A DNA stretch of 64,000 nucleotides from contig NZ_CP117445.1 of NCBI RefSeq assembly GCF_030687715.1, positions 736,001-800,000 on the forward strand, in the 5' to 3' direction. Both the position numbers and the translations under genes were made by a program. How positions within the stretch are numbered: the first letter of the stretch is position 1; each line of letters begins with the position of its first letter. This DNA comes from Pseudomonas sp. FP2196. GTDB taxonomy: Bacteria; Pseudomonadota; Gammaproteobacteria; Pseudomonadales; Pseudomonadaceae. Shown in pieces: positions 17,634-25,820 of the stretch. The notes under the pieces are model-generated. The model was not told the origin of the DNA. It saw nothing but the letters and a program-made list of their open reading frames with translations, and did not search any database.

Positions 17634-18905
17634 ATGCGCACACGCTTCACGCCCCTGTTCAACGGCTTGCTCCGGGCCTCGCTGCTGAGTGTTGCCTCGA
17701 TCGGCAGTGCCGTCGCCGCCGCCGGCAATTGCGCCGCGCTCGGCCCGCTGCCTTCGGTGCTGGAGGTCGGCGAAGGTTTGCAACAGGCGTTGCAATCGCC
17801 GGTCGCGATCACTCGGGTGGCGGTGGGCGATCCGAAAATCGCCGACGTGCGCGTGACCGGCGATAACGCGGTGTTGCTCACGGGTGTCGGCCCCGGCGCC
17901 ACCACGCTGATGATCTGGAGCACCTGTTCCAGCGCCCCGCGCCAAAGCATGGTGTTCGTGCAGGGCAAGGCCAGTGCGGCCATGACTACGGTCTCGCTGC
18001 CGGCCTCCGAAGACCCGAACCTGCCGTCGCAAGTACAGACCGACATCCGCTTCGTCGAAGTCAGTCGTACCAAACTCAAGGAGGCTGGCACATCGATCTA
18101 CGGCAAAGGTTCGAACAACTTTCTGTTCGGCGCACCGGGTACCGTGCCCAACACCGGCGTCACCCCCGGCGTTGTGCCGTTGGCCAACATTGACCCGCGT
18201 ATCGCAGTGCCCGGCATCCCGTTGGCCAACGACATGTTCAACATTGTCTGGGGCGGCGGCAGCAGTAAATTCCTCGGCATCGTCAATGCGCTGGAGGGCA
18301 GCGGGTTTGCCTACACCCTGGCGCGGCCGAGCCTGGTGGCGTTGAGCGGGCAGAGCGCAAGTTTTCTCGCCGGCGGTGAAATTCCGATCCCGGTGCCGAG
18401 CGCCAACAGCAACAGCTACTCCATCGAATACAAGGAATTCGGCATCCGCCTGACACTGACTCCGACGGTGGTCAGCCGCGACCGCATCGCCCTCAAGGTC
18501 GCCCCGGAAGTCAGCGAACTTGACTACAACAACGGCGTGACCATCGGCGGTACCACGGTGCCGGCGTTCACCATTCGCCGCACCGACACCAGCATCTCTC
18601 TGGCCGATGGCGAGAGCTTCGTGATCAGCGGTTTGATCAGCACGCAGAACGCCTCTCAGGTGAACAAATTTCCCGGGCTGGGCGACATACCGGTCATAGG
18701 CGCGTTCTTTCGCAACTCCTCGATCAATCGTGAAGAGCGCGAGTTGCTGATGATTGTTACGCCGCACCTGGTCCAGCCGCTGGCCGCCAATGCGCCGCTG
18801 CCGTCGCTACCCGGCGAGAAACTGCGCAACTACGACCCGAACTGGTATCGCCTGTACTTCCTCGAAAACGGCAACTTCGATAAACGCAGCGGATTATCGC
18901 AATGA
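17634..18905 (+). CDS. rcpA: Tad outer-membrane secretin RcpA/CpaC
   Basis: 423-residue secretin. A signal peptide ends around SAVAAAGNC. The N-terminal CpaC-type domain has AITRVAVGDPKIADVRVTGD and LLTGVGPGATTLMIW. The secretin core runs from about residue 200, with IEYKEFGIRLTLTPTVV, LADGESFVISGL and FPGLGDIPVIGAFFR, and ends in ELLMIVTPHLVQPL. It forms the outer-membrane channel for the Flp pilus. Its stop overlaps the tadZ start (ATGA). Confidence 0.92.
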   Translation: MRTRFTPLFNGLLRASLLSVASIGSAVAAAGNCAALGPLPSVLEVGEGLQQALQSPVAITRVAVGDPKIADVRVTGDNAVLLTGVGPGATTLMIWSTCSSAPRQSMVFVQGKASAAMTTVSLPASEDPNLPSQVQTDIRFVEVSRTKLKEAGTSIYGKGSNNFLFGAPGTVPNTGVTPGVVPLANIDPRIAVPGIPLANDMFNIVWGGGSSKFLGIVNALEGSGFAYTLARPSLVALSGQSASFLAGGEIPIPVPSANSNSYSIEYKEFGIRLTLTPTVVSRDRIALKVAPEVSELDYNNGVTIGGTTVPAFTIRRTDTSISLADGESFVISGLISTQNASQVNKFPGLGDIPVIGAFFRNSSINREERELLMIVTPHLVQPLAANAPLPSLPGEKLRNYDPNWYRLYFLENGNFDKRSGLSQ

Positions 18906-20092
18906 GCCAGAACCTGAGTCAGACCTTCCTCGCCATCACCCGCAACGACACTGATCTTGAGTGGTTGCAAGGGTCGCTGGCACCGCTTGGCCAAGTGGTC
19001 AGCGCCGGCGGTGGCAGTCTTGACGAGCTGCTGGCACTGGTAGACGTGACCTTTGCCAGCCTGGTTTTCGTCGGTCTCGACCGCGAGCATCTGGTGGCCC
19101 AGAGCGCGCTGATCGAAGGCGTGCTGGAAGCCAAACCGATGCTCGCCATCGTCGCCCTCGGTGACGGTATGGACAATCAGCTTGTGCTGAATGCAATGCG
19201 CGCCGGGGCACGGGATTTTGTCGCCTACGGTTCGCGCTCCAGCGAAGTCGCCGGGTTGGTGAGACGCCTGAGTAAACGCTTGCCGGCGGTTACCCCAAAC
19301 ACCCAGCTTGGCGGTTTAACCGTGCTCTACGGGGTACAAAGCGACGCCGACGGCGCACTGCTTGCCAACCACATGGCGCTGGTGGTGCAGAAGAGCGGGC
19401 AGCAAACCCTGTTGCTCGATCTGGGCCTGCCGCGCGGTGACAGTCTGGCGCTGTTGGGGCTGGAGAGCTCGTTTCATTTCGGCGATGCGTTGCGCCACCT
19501 GCGGCGCCTCGACGCGACCCTCATCGACAGCGCCTTCACCAGCGCCGAAGCAGGGTTGCGCATCCTCGCCTACGCCGGTTCCGACGAGCCGCTGGAACGC
19601 ACCAGCGCCGCCGAGTTGTACATGTTGCTCAGCGCCTTGCGCCAACACTTCCAGCACATCGTGGTCAACCTCACCGGGCAACCCGACAGCGAAGCGCTGC
19701 GCACCTTCGTCAGCCATTGCGACAAACTCCTGTGGTACACCGACCAGAACGTCCTCGACTGTCGCCGCAACCTCGCCGTGCTCAATCTGTGGCGCGAGAA
19801 AGGCATGAAACTCGACCATTGCCGGCTGCTGGTGGATCGCTATCTGCGTAACGTCGCCCCCGATTCCGACACCCTCGGCAAGACCTTCGGCCTGGAGGTG
19901 ATTGCCGTGCTCGCCTACAGCCCGGAAGTTCGACTCAACGCCAAGAATCAGGGCGTGACCCTGTTCGAACTGGCCCCGCGTGAAGCCCTCAGCCAAAGTC
20001 TGCGCACCCTTGGCGAACGCTTGGCGAAACGCTCGGAAAGTCTGGCCAAGCCGAAGATCACCTGGTTCGATCGCTTGCGAGGCACCTCATGA
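18902..20092 (+). CDS. tadZ: Tad localisation ATPase-like protein TadZ/CpaE
   Basis: 396-residue protein of the TadZ/CpaE (MinD/ParA-related) family, which places the Tad machine at a cell pole. The N-terminal 125 residues form a receiver-like domain (ELLALVDVTFASLVFVGLD, MRAGARDFVAYGS). The ParA-like domain starts near residue 138, but the usual deviant Walker A (KGGxGxT) is replaced by YGVQSDADGALLANH, so nucleotide binding is doubtful. LLLDLGLPRGDSLALLGL is the Walker B-like stretch. Overlaps both rcpA and tadA by 4 nt. Confidence 0.88.
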   Translation: MSQNLSQTFLAITRNDTDLEWLQGSLAPLGQVVSAGGGSLDELLALVDVTFASLVFVGLDREHLVAQSALIEGVLEAKPMLAIVALGDGMDNQLVLNAMRAGARDFVAYGSRSSEVAGLVRRLSKRLPAVTPNTQLGGLTVLYGVQSDADGALLANHMALVVQKSGQQTLLLDLGLPRGDSLALLGLESSFHFGDALRHLRRLDATLIDSAFTSAEAGLRILAYAGSDEPLERTSAAELYMLLSALRQHFQHIVVNLTGQPDSEALRTFVSHCDKLLWYTDQNVLDCRRNLAVLNLWREKGMKLDHCRLLVDRYLRNVAPDSDTLGKTFGLEVIAVLAYSPEVRLNAKNQGVTLFELAPREALSQSLRTLGERLAKRSESLAKPKITWFDRLRGTS

Positions 20093-21360
20093 ACGGCGAG
20101 CAATTGTTTGGCGGGCCGCAGCGCCACGCCACCGGCAACACCGATCACGATGGCCTGAAACTGGTGCTGCACCGCTACATCATCGACGCCATCGAAGAGT
20201 CCGGGAAAAACCTGCTGGAGGGTTCGCGGCAGGTGCTCTCGCAGTTCGTCATCGACAAGGTCGCCGAATACATCGCACGCCTGCACCTGGCGATTTCCCG
20301 TTATGAAATGGAGCGTCTGGCCGAAGAGATCGTCGATGAACTGACCGGTTTCGGCCCGCTGGAAGTGCTGCTGCGCGACAGCGCCGTCACTGAGATTCTG
20401 GTCAACGGTCCGCATCGGGTATTCATCGAACGCGATGGCGTGCTGCATTTGAGTGACCTGCGTTTCATTGATGCACACCACGTCGAACGGGTCATGCAGC
20501 GCATCCTTGCACCGCTGGGTCGACGTCTCGACGAGTCGTCGCCGATGGTCGATGCGCGCCTGCCCGATGGCAGTCGGGTCAACGCGATCATCCCGCCGAT
20601 TGCTCTTGATGGCCCGTGCCTGTCGATCCGTAAGTTTCGCAAGGACATGCTCAAGAGCACGGACCTGATGGCCATGCAAACCATCGATCAGGCGATCTAC
20701 GACTTCATAAAAGAGGCGGTCGGCAAGCGCTGCAACATTCTTGTCAGTGGCGGCACCGGTACCGGCAAGACCACGCTGCTGAACATCCTCAGCCAGCTGA
20801 TCAACCCACACGAACGCCTCGTCACCATCGAAGACGTCGCCGAGTTGCAACTCGGCCACCCGCACGTCGTGCGCCTGGAAACCCGTCCGCCGAATGCCGA
20901 GGGCCACGGTGAGGTCAAGGCCAGCGACCTGATCCGTAACGCCCTGCGGATGCGTCCTGACCGGATCATCCTCGGCGAAATCCGCGGCGTCGAAGTGGTC
21001 GATGTGCTGACCGCAATGAACACCGGTCACGACGGCTCGATGAGCACCGTACACGCCAACAATGCCCAGGATGCCTTGTTGCGCCTGGAAACGCTGGTCG
21101 GCCTGACTGGCCGCACCATCGCCGAACGCACCCTTCGCCAGATGATCTGCGCAGCACTGGATGTGGTGATTCAACTGACCCGCATGCCCGATGGCCGCCG
21201 TTGCGTCAGCGAAGTGGTGGAAGTGGTTGGCGTGCGCGATGACGTCTACGTCACCAACACCTTGTTCCGTCTCGACCGCCGCACAGGTTTCGGTTTCCTG
21301 CGCGAAGCGGTGAACCCGGCCGGCGACAAGTTGCGCCGCGAACCGACGCTGGCGCACTGA
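20089..21360 (+). CDS. tadA: Tad secretion ATPase TadA/CpaF
   Basis: 423-residue hexameric ATPase of the GspE/VirB11 superfamily that powers Flp pilus assembly. Walker A is [12 protein letters not shown] near residue 221. The Asp box is [11 protein letters not shown], Walker B is [12 protein letters not shown] near residue 290, and the His box is [17 protein letters not shown]. The N-terminal region has [18 protein letters not shown], typical of the CpaF branch. Length matches the family. Confidence 0.95.
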   Translation: MNGEQLFGGPQRHATGNTDHDGLKLVLHRYIIDAIEESGKNLLEGSRQVLSQFVIDKVAEYIARLHLAISRYEMERLAEEIVDELTGFGPLEVLLRDSAVTEILVNGPHRVFIERDGVLHLSDLRFIDAHHVERVMQRILAPLGRRLDESSPMVDARLPDGSRVNAIIPPIALDGPCLSIRKFRKDMLKSTDLMAMQTIDQAIYDFIKEAVGKRCNILVSGGTGTGKTTLLNILSQLINPHERLVTIEDVAELQLGHPHVVRLETRPPNAEGHGEVKASDLIRNALRMRPDRIILGEIRGVEVVDVLTAMNTGHDGSMSTVHANNAQDALLRLETLVGLTGRTIAERTLRQMICAALDVVIQLTRMPDGRRCVSEVVEVVGVRDDVYVTNTLFRLDRRTGFGFLREAVNPAGDKLRREPTLAH

Positions 21361-21370
21361 GGGCCACAGC

Positions 21371-22255
21371 ATGCTCAAACCGCTGTTGCTAATCGTGATT
21401 TGCCTGGGCCTGCTCGGTTTGTCTTTGCGCCTGTTCTACAACGGCTGGCGCCAGAGTGGCGCCGAGCGGGTAATGGACCGACTGAATCAGGGCCAGCCGC
21501 AACTGACGGCGAATTCGCCCCGTTGGGCCAGCCTTGAACGGGCCTTTTTGCGCGCAGGACTGGGCCGTCCGACCGAGCGCATCGGTATCTGGCTGCTGCT
21601 CTGGGCCTTCGCGATCCTGATCGGTTTTGCCTTGGCCGGATGGGTCGGTTTGCTGGTTTTGCTGGTGTTACCGCCAGTGATGCTGCGCCTGTATGTCAGT
21701 TGGCGCTACCAACGGCGCTTGCGGCGGATGATCGAACAACTGCCGCAATTGCTCGACCACACTGTGCGCAGTCTGAAATCCGGTCGCACCTTGGCCGATG
21801 CGGTGCTCGGTGGCATTGAGGCCAGCGAAGATCCCCTGAAAAACGCCATGGGCCGGGTGCAGCGCAACGTCCAGTTGGGCGTGAGTTTGCCGGACGCGAT
21901 GTCAGACATGGCCGAGCTCTACGAGAAGGACGAGTTTCGCCTGTTCGCCCTCGGCCTCAAGGTCAATCACCGCTATGGCGGCAACGCCAGCGAACTGCTG
22001 GAAAACCTGATCAAGATGATCCGCGAGCGCGATCAGGCTTCACGCCAATTGCGCGCCATGACCGGCGAAACCCGCCTTACCGCGTGGGTGCTGGGCTTGC
22101 TGCCGATTGCCATGGCCGGGTATTTCCTGATGGCCAATCCGATTTATCTGGTCGCCATGTGGCACGACCCGTCCGGGCAGCGAATGCTGGCCACGGCGTT
22201 CGGCATGCAGGTGATTGGCAGTCTGTTGCTCTGGCGGATGTTGCGCAGCCTATGA
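21371..22255 (+). CDS. tadB: Tad inner-membrane platform protein TadB
   Basis: 294-residue GspF-type platform protein. N-terminal membrane segment (LLLIVICLGLLGLSLRLF), a pair near 75-110, a cytoplasmic four-helix domain (MIEQLPQLLDHTVRSLKSGR and LYEKDEFRLFALGLKVNHRYGGN), and two C-terminal segments. It works with TadC and TadA at the base of the pilus. The ATG is 10 nt after the tadA stop, and its TGA overlaps the tadC start. Confidence 0.92.
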   Translation: MLKPLLLIVICLGLLGLSLRLFYNGWRQSGAERVMDRLNQGQPQLTANSPRWASLERAFLRAGLGRPTERIGIWLLLWAFAILIGFALAGWVGLLVLLVLPPVMLRLYVSWRYQRRLRRMIEQLPQLLDHTVRSLKSGRTLADAVLGGIEASEDPLKNAMGRVQRNVQLGVSLPDAMSDMAELYEKDEFRLFALGLKVNHRYGGNASELLENLIKMIRERDQASRQLRAMTGETRLTAWVLGLLPIAMAGYFLMANPIYLVAMWHDPSGQRMLATAFGMQVIGSLLLWRMLRSL

Positions 22256-23142
22256 CCACACCCCTGATGATCAGCGCCGTGTTGTTGCTCGGCGCCGCCC
22301 TGTTACTGATCGCCAGCCTGCTGGAGCAACGCCGCCGCGCGCGGCAGATCAGCCGGCGACTGGACGGTGACCTGATCCGCGAAAACCGTTTCGGCAACCT
22401 GTTGCACGTGCTCGGCGAGAGCCAGGTCGGCCAGCGCAGCGTCAAGCTCGACAACGAAACCCAGACGTTACTCAACCGTCTCGGCTGGCGCAGCGCCCGT
22501 CAGCGCTCGCTGTTCGCCGCCTGCCAGATCGGTACGCCGTTGTTGCTGCTGGCGCTGACGGTGTTGCTGCAATCGGTGTTTTTTCCGACCGTAGAAAAGC
22601 AATGGGTCGCGCCGTTGTTCGCGGTCGGCGTCGGCTACCTGTTGCCCAAACGGCTGCTGGTGATTGCCGTGGCGCGACGGCAAAAACAACTGTCGAACGA
22701 GATCGGCACCTTCCTGCCACTGCTGCGCATCCTCTTCGAATCCGGTATGGCCGTGGAGCAGGCGCTGCGCGTGCTGAGCCACGAAAGCCAGGCGTTGCTG
22801 CCAGTGCTGACTCAGGAACTGCGGCTGGTGCTGGCGCGGGTCGATTCCGGCCTTGAGCTGGGGGAAGAACTGAACAAAGCCACGCAATTGCTGGCGGTGG
22901 ACGAGTTCACCGACACCTGCGTGATCCTTCAGCAGTTGCTGCATCAGGGCGGCGGGGCGATGAAGTCGCTGCTCTCGCTCAAGCAACTGCTTGATGACCG
23001 GCGCCTCACGCGCCTGCAGGAATACATCTCGAAGATGTCCGCAAAAATGTCCGTCGTGATGATGCTGTTTCTCTTCCCGGCGTTATTGATCGTCCTCGCC
23101 GGCCCGGGCTTCACCGCCCTGGCCAAGGCCTTGGGGGCTTGA
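22252..23142 (+). CDS. tadC: Tad inner-membrane platform protein TadC
   Basis: 296-residue second GspF-type platform protein. Hydrophobic N-terminus (MISAVLLLGAALLLIASLL), central pair near 90-130, GspF domain with FLPLLRILFESGMAVEQALRV and VDEFTDTCVILQQLLHQGG, and a C-terminal segment (MSVVMMLFLFPALLIVLAGPG). ATG 22252 overlaps the tadB stop as ATGA, which decides the start over an upstream frame extension. Confidence 0.92.
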   Translation: MTTPLMISAVLLLGAALLLIASLLEQRRRARQISRRLDGDLIRENRFGNLLHVLGESQVGQRSVKLDNETQTLLNRLGWRSARQRSLFAACQIGTPLLLLALTVLLQSVFFPTVEKQWVAPLFAVGVGYLLPKRLLVIAVARRQKQLSNEIGTFLPLLRILFESGMAVEQALRVLSHESQALLPVLTQELRLVLARVDSGLELGEELNKATQLLAVDEFTDTCVILQQLLHQGGGAMKSLLSLKQLLDDRRLTRLQEYISKMSAKMSVVMMLFLFPALLIVLAGPGFTALAKALGA

Positions 23143-23152
23143 AGGAGTGGTG

Positions 23153-23842
23153 ATGAAAGCAATGATTGCCGGTGCATGTCTGTTGTTGCTCGGTGGCTGT
23201 GCCAGCACCGGGCAGAACCCCTGGGAAGCGCTGACCAACAGCGCCAGTTGCGGCAAGCTCAGTTCTGATCAGCAACTGTCGTTGAACCTGGCCGATGACA
23301 TGGCCAAAGACGGCAAGCTCCACGCCAGCCTGGCCAACCTGCAAAGCCTGCCGGACAACCTCGCCGATGTGCGGTTGCGCAAGGCCAAGGTCTACCGTCT
23401 GCTTGGGCGCAGCGAGGCCGAGCCGTTGTATCGCAGCTTGCTCGGCAGTTGCCTGGCCGCCGAGGCCGAACATGGTCTGGGCCAGCTCGCGGCGGCCAGA
23501 TCCGATTACGGTCAGGCACAGGCGCACCTGCAACGCGCTGCGCGGTTGGCCCCCACCGACGAAAAAATCCGCAATGACCTGGGCGTGGTTTACCTCAATC
23601 AATTGCGCATCGAGGACGCACGCTTCGAATTTCTTACGGCCATGGAGCTCAAGCAAAGCGATAAATTGGCCGCGCTGAATCTGGTCACGCTGTTGCTGTA
23701 TCAGGACGATTGGAACCGCGCCGCCGAACTGGTCAGCCGCCTCGGGCTCAGCCCGGCACAGTTCAGCGAAGCGCAAAGCCGCGCTGAGAAACTGAAGGTT
23801 CCGAGCCCTGCCAATGCCGCCGTTACAGCGATGCTCAAGTAA
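23153..23842 (+). CDS. tadD: Tad pilotin-like TPR lipoprotein TadD
   Basis: 229-residue lipoprotein with lipobox LLGGCAS (Cys 15). TPR-like repeats fill the rest: VYRLLGRSEAEPLYRSLLGS, AEHGLGQLAAARSDYGQAQA and RNDLGVVYLNQLRIEDARFE. TadD acts as a pilotin for the RcpA secretin. AAGGAG is five bases before ATG 23153, 10 nt after the tadC stop. Confidence 0.9.
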   Translation: MKAMIAGACLLLLGGCASTGQNPWEALTNSASCGKLSSDQQLSLNLADDMAKDGKLHASLANLQSLPDNLADVRLRKAKVYRLLGRSEAEPLYRSLLGSCLAAEAEHGLGQLAAARSDYGQAQAHLQRAARLAPTDEKIRNDLGVVYLNQLRIEDARFEFLTAMELKQSDKLAALNLVTLLLYQDDWNRAAELVSRLGLSPAQFSEAQSRAEKLKVPSPANAAVTAMLK

Positions 23843-23853
23843 GGAGAGCTGCG

Positions 23854-24126
23854 ATGAAAACCGCGATTTTTTGCCTTGGTCTGCTGGCTCTACCGCTCAG
23901 CGGTTATGCCATCGACGCCGGCCCGGCCTCGGCTCAGCAACAGGAAACCGAAGGCTGGCTGCTGCTGCAAAGCCGCAACAAAGTGGCCTCGCCGAAAGTA
24001 CAGACGGTGACGCCGTCTGAACGGGAACTGGCGATGCAGCGCTGGCTGAAAAGCTACCAGCATGAGATCCCGCAGTTTTTTGATCAGGATCAGGGTGGCG
24101 AGGTTGACAGTGGTTCGGGGGGGTAG
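23854..24126 (+). CDS. DUF3613 periplasmic protein, last gene of the tad operon
   Basis: 90-residue secreted protein. A signal peptide (MKTAIFCLGLLALPLSGYA) precedes a short helical domain with TEGWLLLQSRNKVAS and ELAMQRWLKSYQHEIPQFF. This is the pattern of the DUF3613 gene that follows tadD in Pseudomonas (PA4298-type). Function unknown; an assembly accessory role is inferred from position. AAGGAGAG lies before the ATG, 11 nt from tadD. Confidence 0.8.
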   Translation: MKTAIFCLGLLALPLSGYAIDAGPASAQQQETEGWLLLQSRNKVASPKVQTVTPSERELAMQRWLKSYQHEIPQFFDQDQGGEVDSGSGG

Positions 24127-24206
24127 CAGGTTCACCGCGTTATCGTTCATCGCGAGCAGGCTCGCTCCCACAGGTTCTACATGGGCTTGAAAATCGCGCA
24201 TACCTT

Positions 24207-24295
24207 TGTAGGAGCTGCCGCAGGCTGCGATCTTTTGACTTTGATTTTTGAAGGTCAAGATCAAAGGATCGCAGCCTGCGGCAGCTCCTACAGGG
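24207..24295. repeat. REP-like inverted pair
   Basis: TGTAGGAGCTGCCGCAGGCTGCGATC and its inverse about 35 nt later, between the tad operon and the first DUF6124 leader. The 378-nt gap (24127-24505) otherwise holds a half-element 'ATCGCGAGCAGGCTCGCTCCCACA' near 24150 and the 90-nt leader described separately. Confidence 0.85.
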
Positions 24296-24336
24296 AGTGG
24301 ATTTCAAGTCGGGATGTTTAATCGTGTATCGAAATC

Positions 24337-24426
24337 TCAGAAGCATCCCACAAGGTTTTCAGGTTGTCCGTCGGACGTGCGCTCACTAGTCTTGGGCTGT
24401 CGCTGACACCTCAGCGACCGGGTGTG
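24337..24426 (+). ncRNA. Conserved 90-nt leader, copy 1 (candidate structured RNA)
   Basis: This 90-nt block is 88/90 identical to 25032-25121, and each copy precedes a DUF6124 gene in the same orientation. It contains the perfect stem TCGCTGA-cacc-TCAGCGA (24400-24417) and a small hairpin GTCC-gtc-GGAC. The gene starts 79 nt beyond the block. Conservation outside the coding region suggests a regulatory leader or small RNA, but it could merely be part of the duplication. No known RNA family was recognised. Confidence 0.4.
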
Positions 24427-24505
24427 GAAACCTGAATTTCAAGTAGGCGAAAGCCTTGCTACCAGTACGGAAGTGAAGGCTCCAATAGATAATCGGAGCT
24501 AAAAA

Positions 24506-24868
24506 TTGAACAACGATAACGGCGATTCGAATACTGAAACCACCACGCCACTCGCCGACGCCATCCGCGCCGATGACCAGATAAAAAACCGCGAAGCGAT
24601 CAAGCGCGCGCTCGATTTCTATCTCTGCCCCGAACCGAAAAAAAACCGCCAGCCGAGCACGATGTTCCTCGTCAATCCGAGTGTCGACACCGAAAGCCTG
24701 CTCGCCCACGCTTGCGAATCACTGGCCAGCGCCAGCACGGCGGCCAGCAACTTCGCCAATGAACTGAGCGGCGCGCAACGCAGCACCGTGTTGGGCATCC
24801 AGCAGATTGTCATGCTCGCCGAACTGGCGGTGAACCGGGCGCTGGATCGGGTTGACCCACAATCCTGA
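24506..24868 (+). CDS. DUF6124 family protein, copy 1
   Basis: 120-residue small helical protein of the DUF6124 (formerly DUF3077-like) family, frequent in Pseudomonas in several copies; function unknown. Visible blocks are LADAIRADDQIKNREAIKRA, LDFYLCPEP and LLAHACESLASASTAASNFA. It starts with TTG at 24506 (GGAG 8 nt before), whereas its twin uses ATG. From codon 15 on it is almost identical to the copy at 25333-25695 (3 differences in 371 nt, one of which changes an amino acid, Ala/Thr in SGAQRS). The N-terminal 14 residues differ completely. Confidence 0.78.
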   Translation: MNNDNGDSNTETTTPLADAIRADDQIKNREAIKRALDFYLCPEPKKNRQPSTMFLVNPSVDTESLLAHACESLASASTAASNFANELSGAQRSTVLGIQQIVMLAELAVNRALDRVDPQS

Positions 24869-24894
24869 TTTGCAGGCTCACCGCGTTATCGTTC

Positions 24895-24977
24895 ATCGCT
24901 GGCAAGCCAGCTCCCACAGGTTCTGCAGCGGTCTTGAAAATGCCACATGACCTTGTGGGAGCTGGCTTGCCAGCGAT
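24895..24977. repeat. REP-like inverted pair (ATCGCTGGCAAGCCAGCTC type)
   Basis: ATCGCTGGCAAGCCAGCTCCCACA and, 35 nt on, TGTGGGAGCTGGCTTGCCAGCGAT. The first arm belongs to the segment duplicated with the DUF6124 gene. The rest of the 24869-25332 gap holds leader copy 2 and a 210-nt stretch without a convincing gene. Confidence 0.85.
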
Positions 24978-25031
24978 GAGGCTGTTCCAGGCGCTCAATA
25001 AACATCAGGTGTTTAATAAGGGCTCAAAACA

Positions 25032-25121
25032 TCAGAAGCATCCCACAAGGTTTTCAGGTTGTCCGTCGGACGTGCGCTCACAAGTCTTGGGCTGTCGCTG
25101 ACACCTCAGCGATCGGGTGTG
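25032..25121 (+). ncRNA. Conserved 90-nt leader, copy 2 (candidate structured RNA)
   Basis: Second copy of the 24337-24426 block, differing at two positions (T/A at 25082 region and C/T beside the hairpin). The stem TCGCTGA-cacc-TCAGCGA lies at 25095-25112. It is 211 nt from the ATG of the second DUF6124 gene, compared with 79 nt in copy 1, so the leader is kept while the sequence between it and the gene has diverged. Confidence 0.4.
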
Positions 25122-25332
25122 AGAACCCGGCAACTTATGGTCATTCAGTATCTGTGCACGCATAATCGCCGCCAGCTCCGCTGTCGGTAATGCGTCATGG
25201 CGGCTGTGTGCGGGCAGACTTCGGTCTGGCCGGGTGTCCATAACCGGTATTCTCACCCCGCATATAGCTGCCACCTCTTTGCCCCGTGAGAATGGCAATG
25301 GGTGGCGCAAACGACTGTGGAGAGTTTTTGTA

Positions 25333-25695
25333 ATGGACAAACTGATTCCCGATCCACCCCTCGAAACCGCCAACCCACTCGCCGACGCCATCCGCGCCGA
25401 TGACCAGATAAAAAACCGCGAAGCGATCAAGCGCGCGCTCGATTTCTATCTCTGCCCCGAACCGAAAAAAAACCGCCAGCCGAGCACGATGTTCCTCGTC
25501 AATCCGAGTGTCGACACCGAAAGCCTGCTCGCCCACGCTTGCGAATCACTGGCCAGCGCAAGCACGGCGGCCAGCAACTTCGCCAATGAATTGAGCGGCA
25601 CGCAACGCAGCACCGTGTTGGGCATCCAGCAGATTGTCATGCTCGCCGAACTGGCGGTGAACCGGGCGCTGGATCGGGTTGACCCACAATCCTGA
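25333..25695 (+). CDS. DUF6124 family protein, copy 2
   Basis: 120-residue twin of the protein at 24506-24868. It begins MDKLIPDPPLETANPLADAI, the more usual N-terminus of this family in my memory, and starts with ATG behind GGAGAG. The shared part begins at 25375 and runs through the stop codon into the following REP arm at 25745. This copy is probably the standard one, and copy 1 with its TTG start and altered N-terminus the derived one. Function unknown. Confidence 0.8.
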   Translation: MDKLIPDPPLETANPLADAIRADDQIKNREAIKRALDFYLCPEPKKNRQPSTMFLVNPSVDTESLLAHACESLASASTAASNFANELSGTQRSTVLGIQQIVMLAELAVNRALDRVDPQS

Positions 25696-25721
25696 TTTGC
25701 AGGCTCACCGCGTTATCGTTC

Positions 25722-25785
25722 ATCGCTGGCAAGCCAGCTCCCACAAGGTCAACGCAAATCCTGTGGGAGCTGGCTTGCCAGCGAT
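25722..25785. repeat. REP-like inverted pair
   Basis: ATCGCTGGCAAGCCAGCTCCCACA and its inverse, with a spacer of only about 15 nt. It lies between the second DUF6124 gene and the convergent TpsB gene, where it could act as a shared 3' hairpin. Confidence 0.85.
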
Positions 25786-25820
25786 GGCGGTTTGTCAGAC
25801 CCGCAAATCGCTCTGACACC

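Noticed and set aside
16614..18767. A 717-codon open frame on the minus strand opposite rcpC and rcpA
   Set aside because: It is Arg/His/Gln/Asp-rich nonsense typical of the antisense of GC-rich genes, has no ribosome site, and the plus-strand genes are clearly real.
25032..25430. A 132-codon minus-strand frame across leader copy 2 and the DUF6124 start
   Set aside because: It overlaps the better supported DUF6124 gene and lacks a start signal. Its end (RTSDGQPENLVGCF) is noted as an alternative reading of the leader only.
24207..25785. Possible CRISPR array because of repeated palindromic units
   Set aside because: The repeats are head-to-head REP doublets with irregular spacing and no equal-length spacers, and there are no cas genes.
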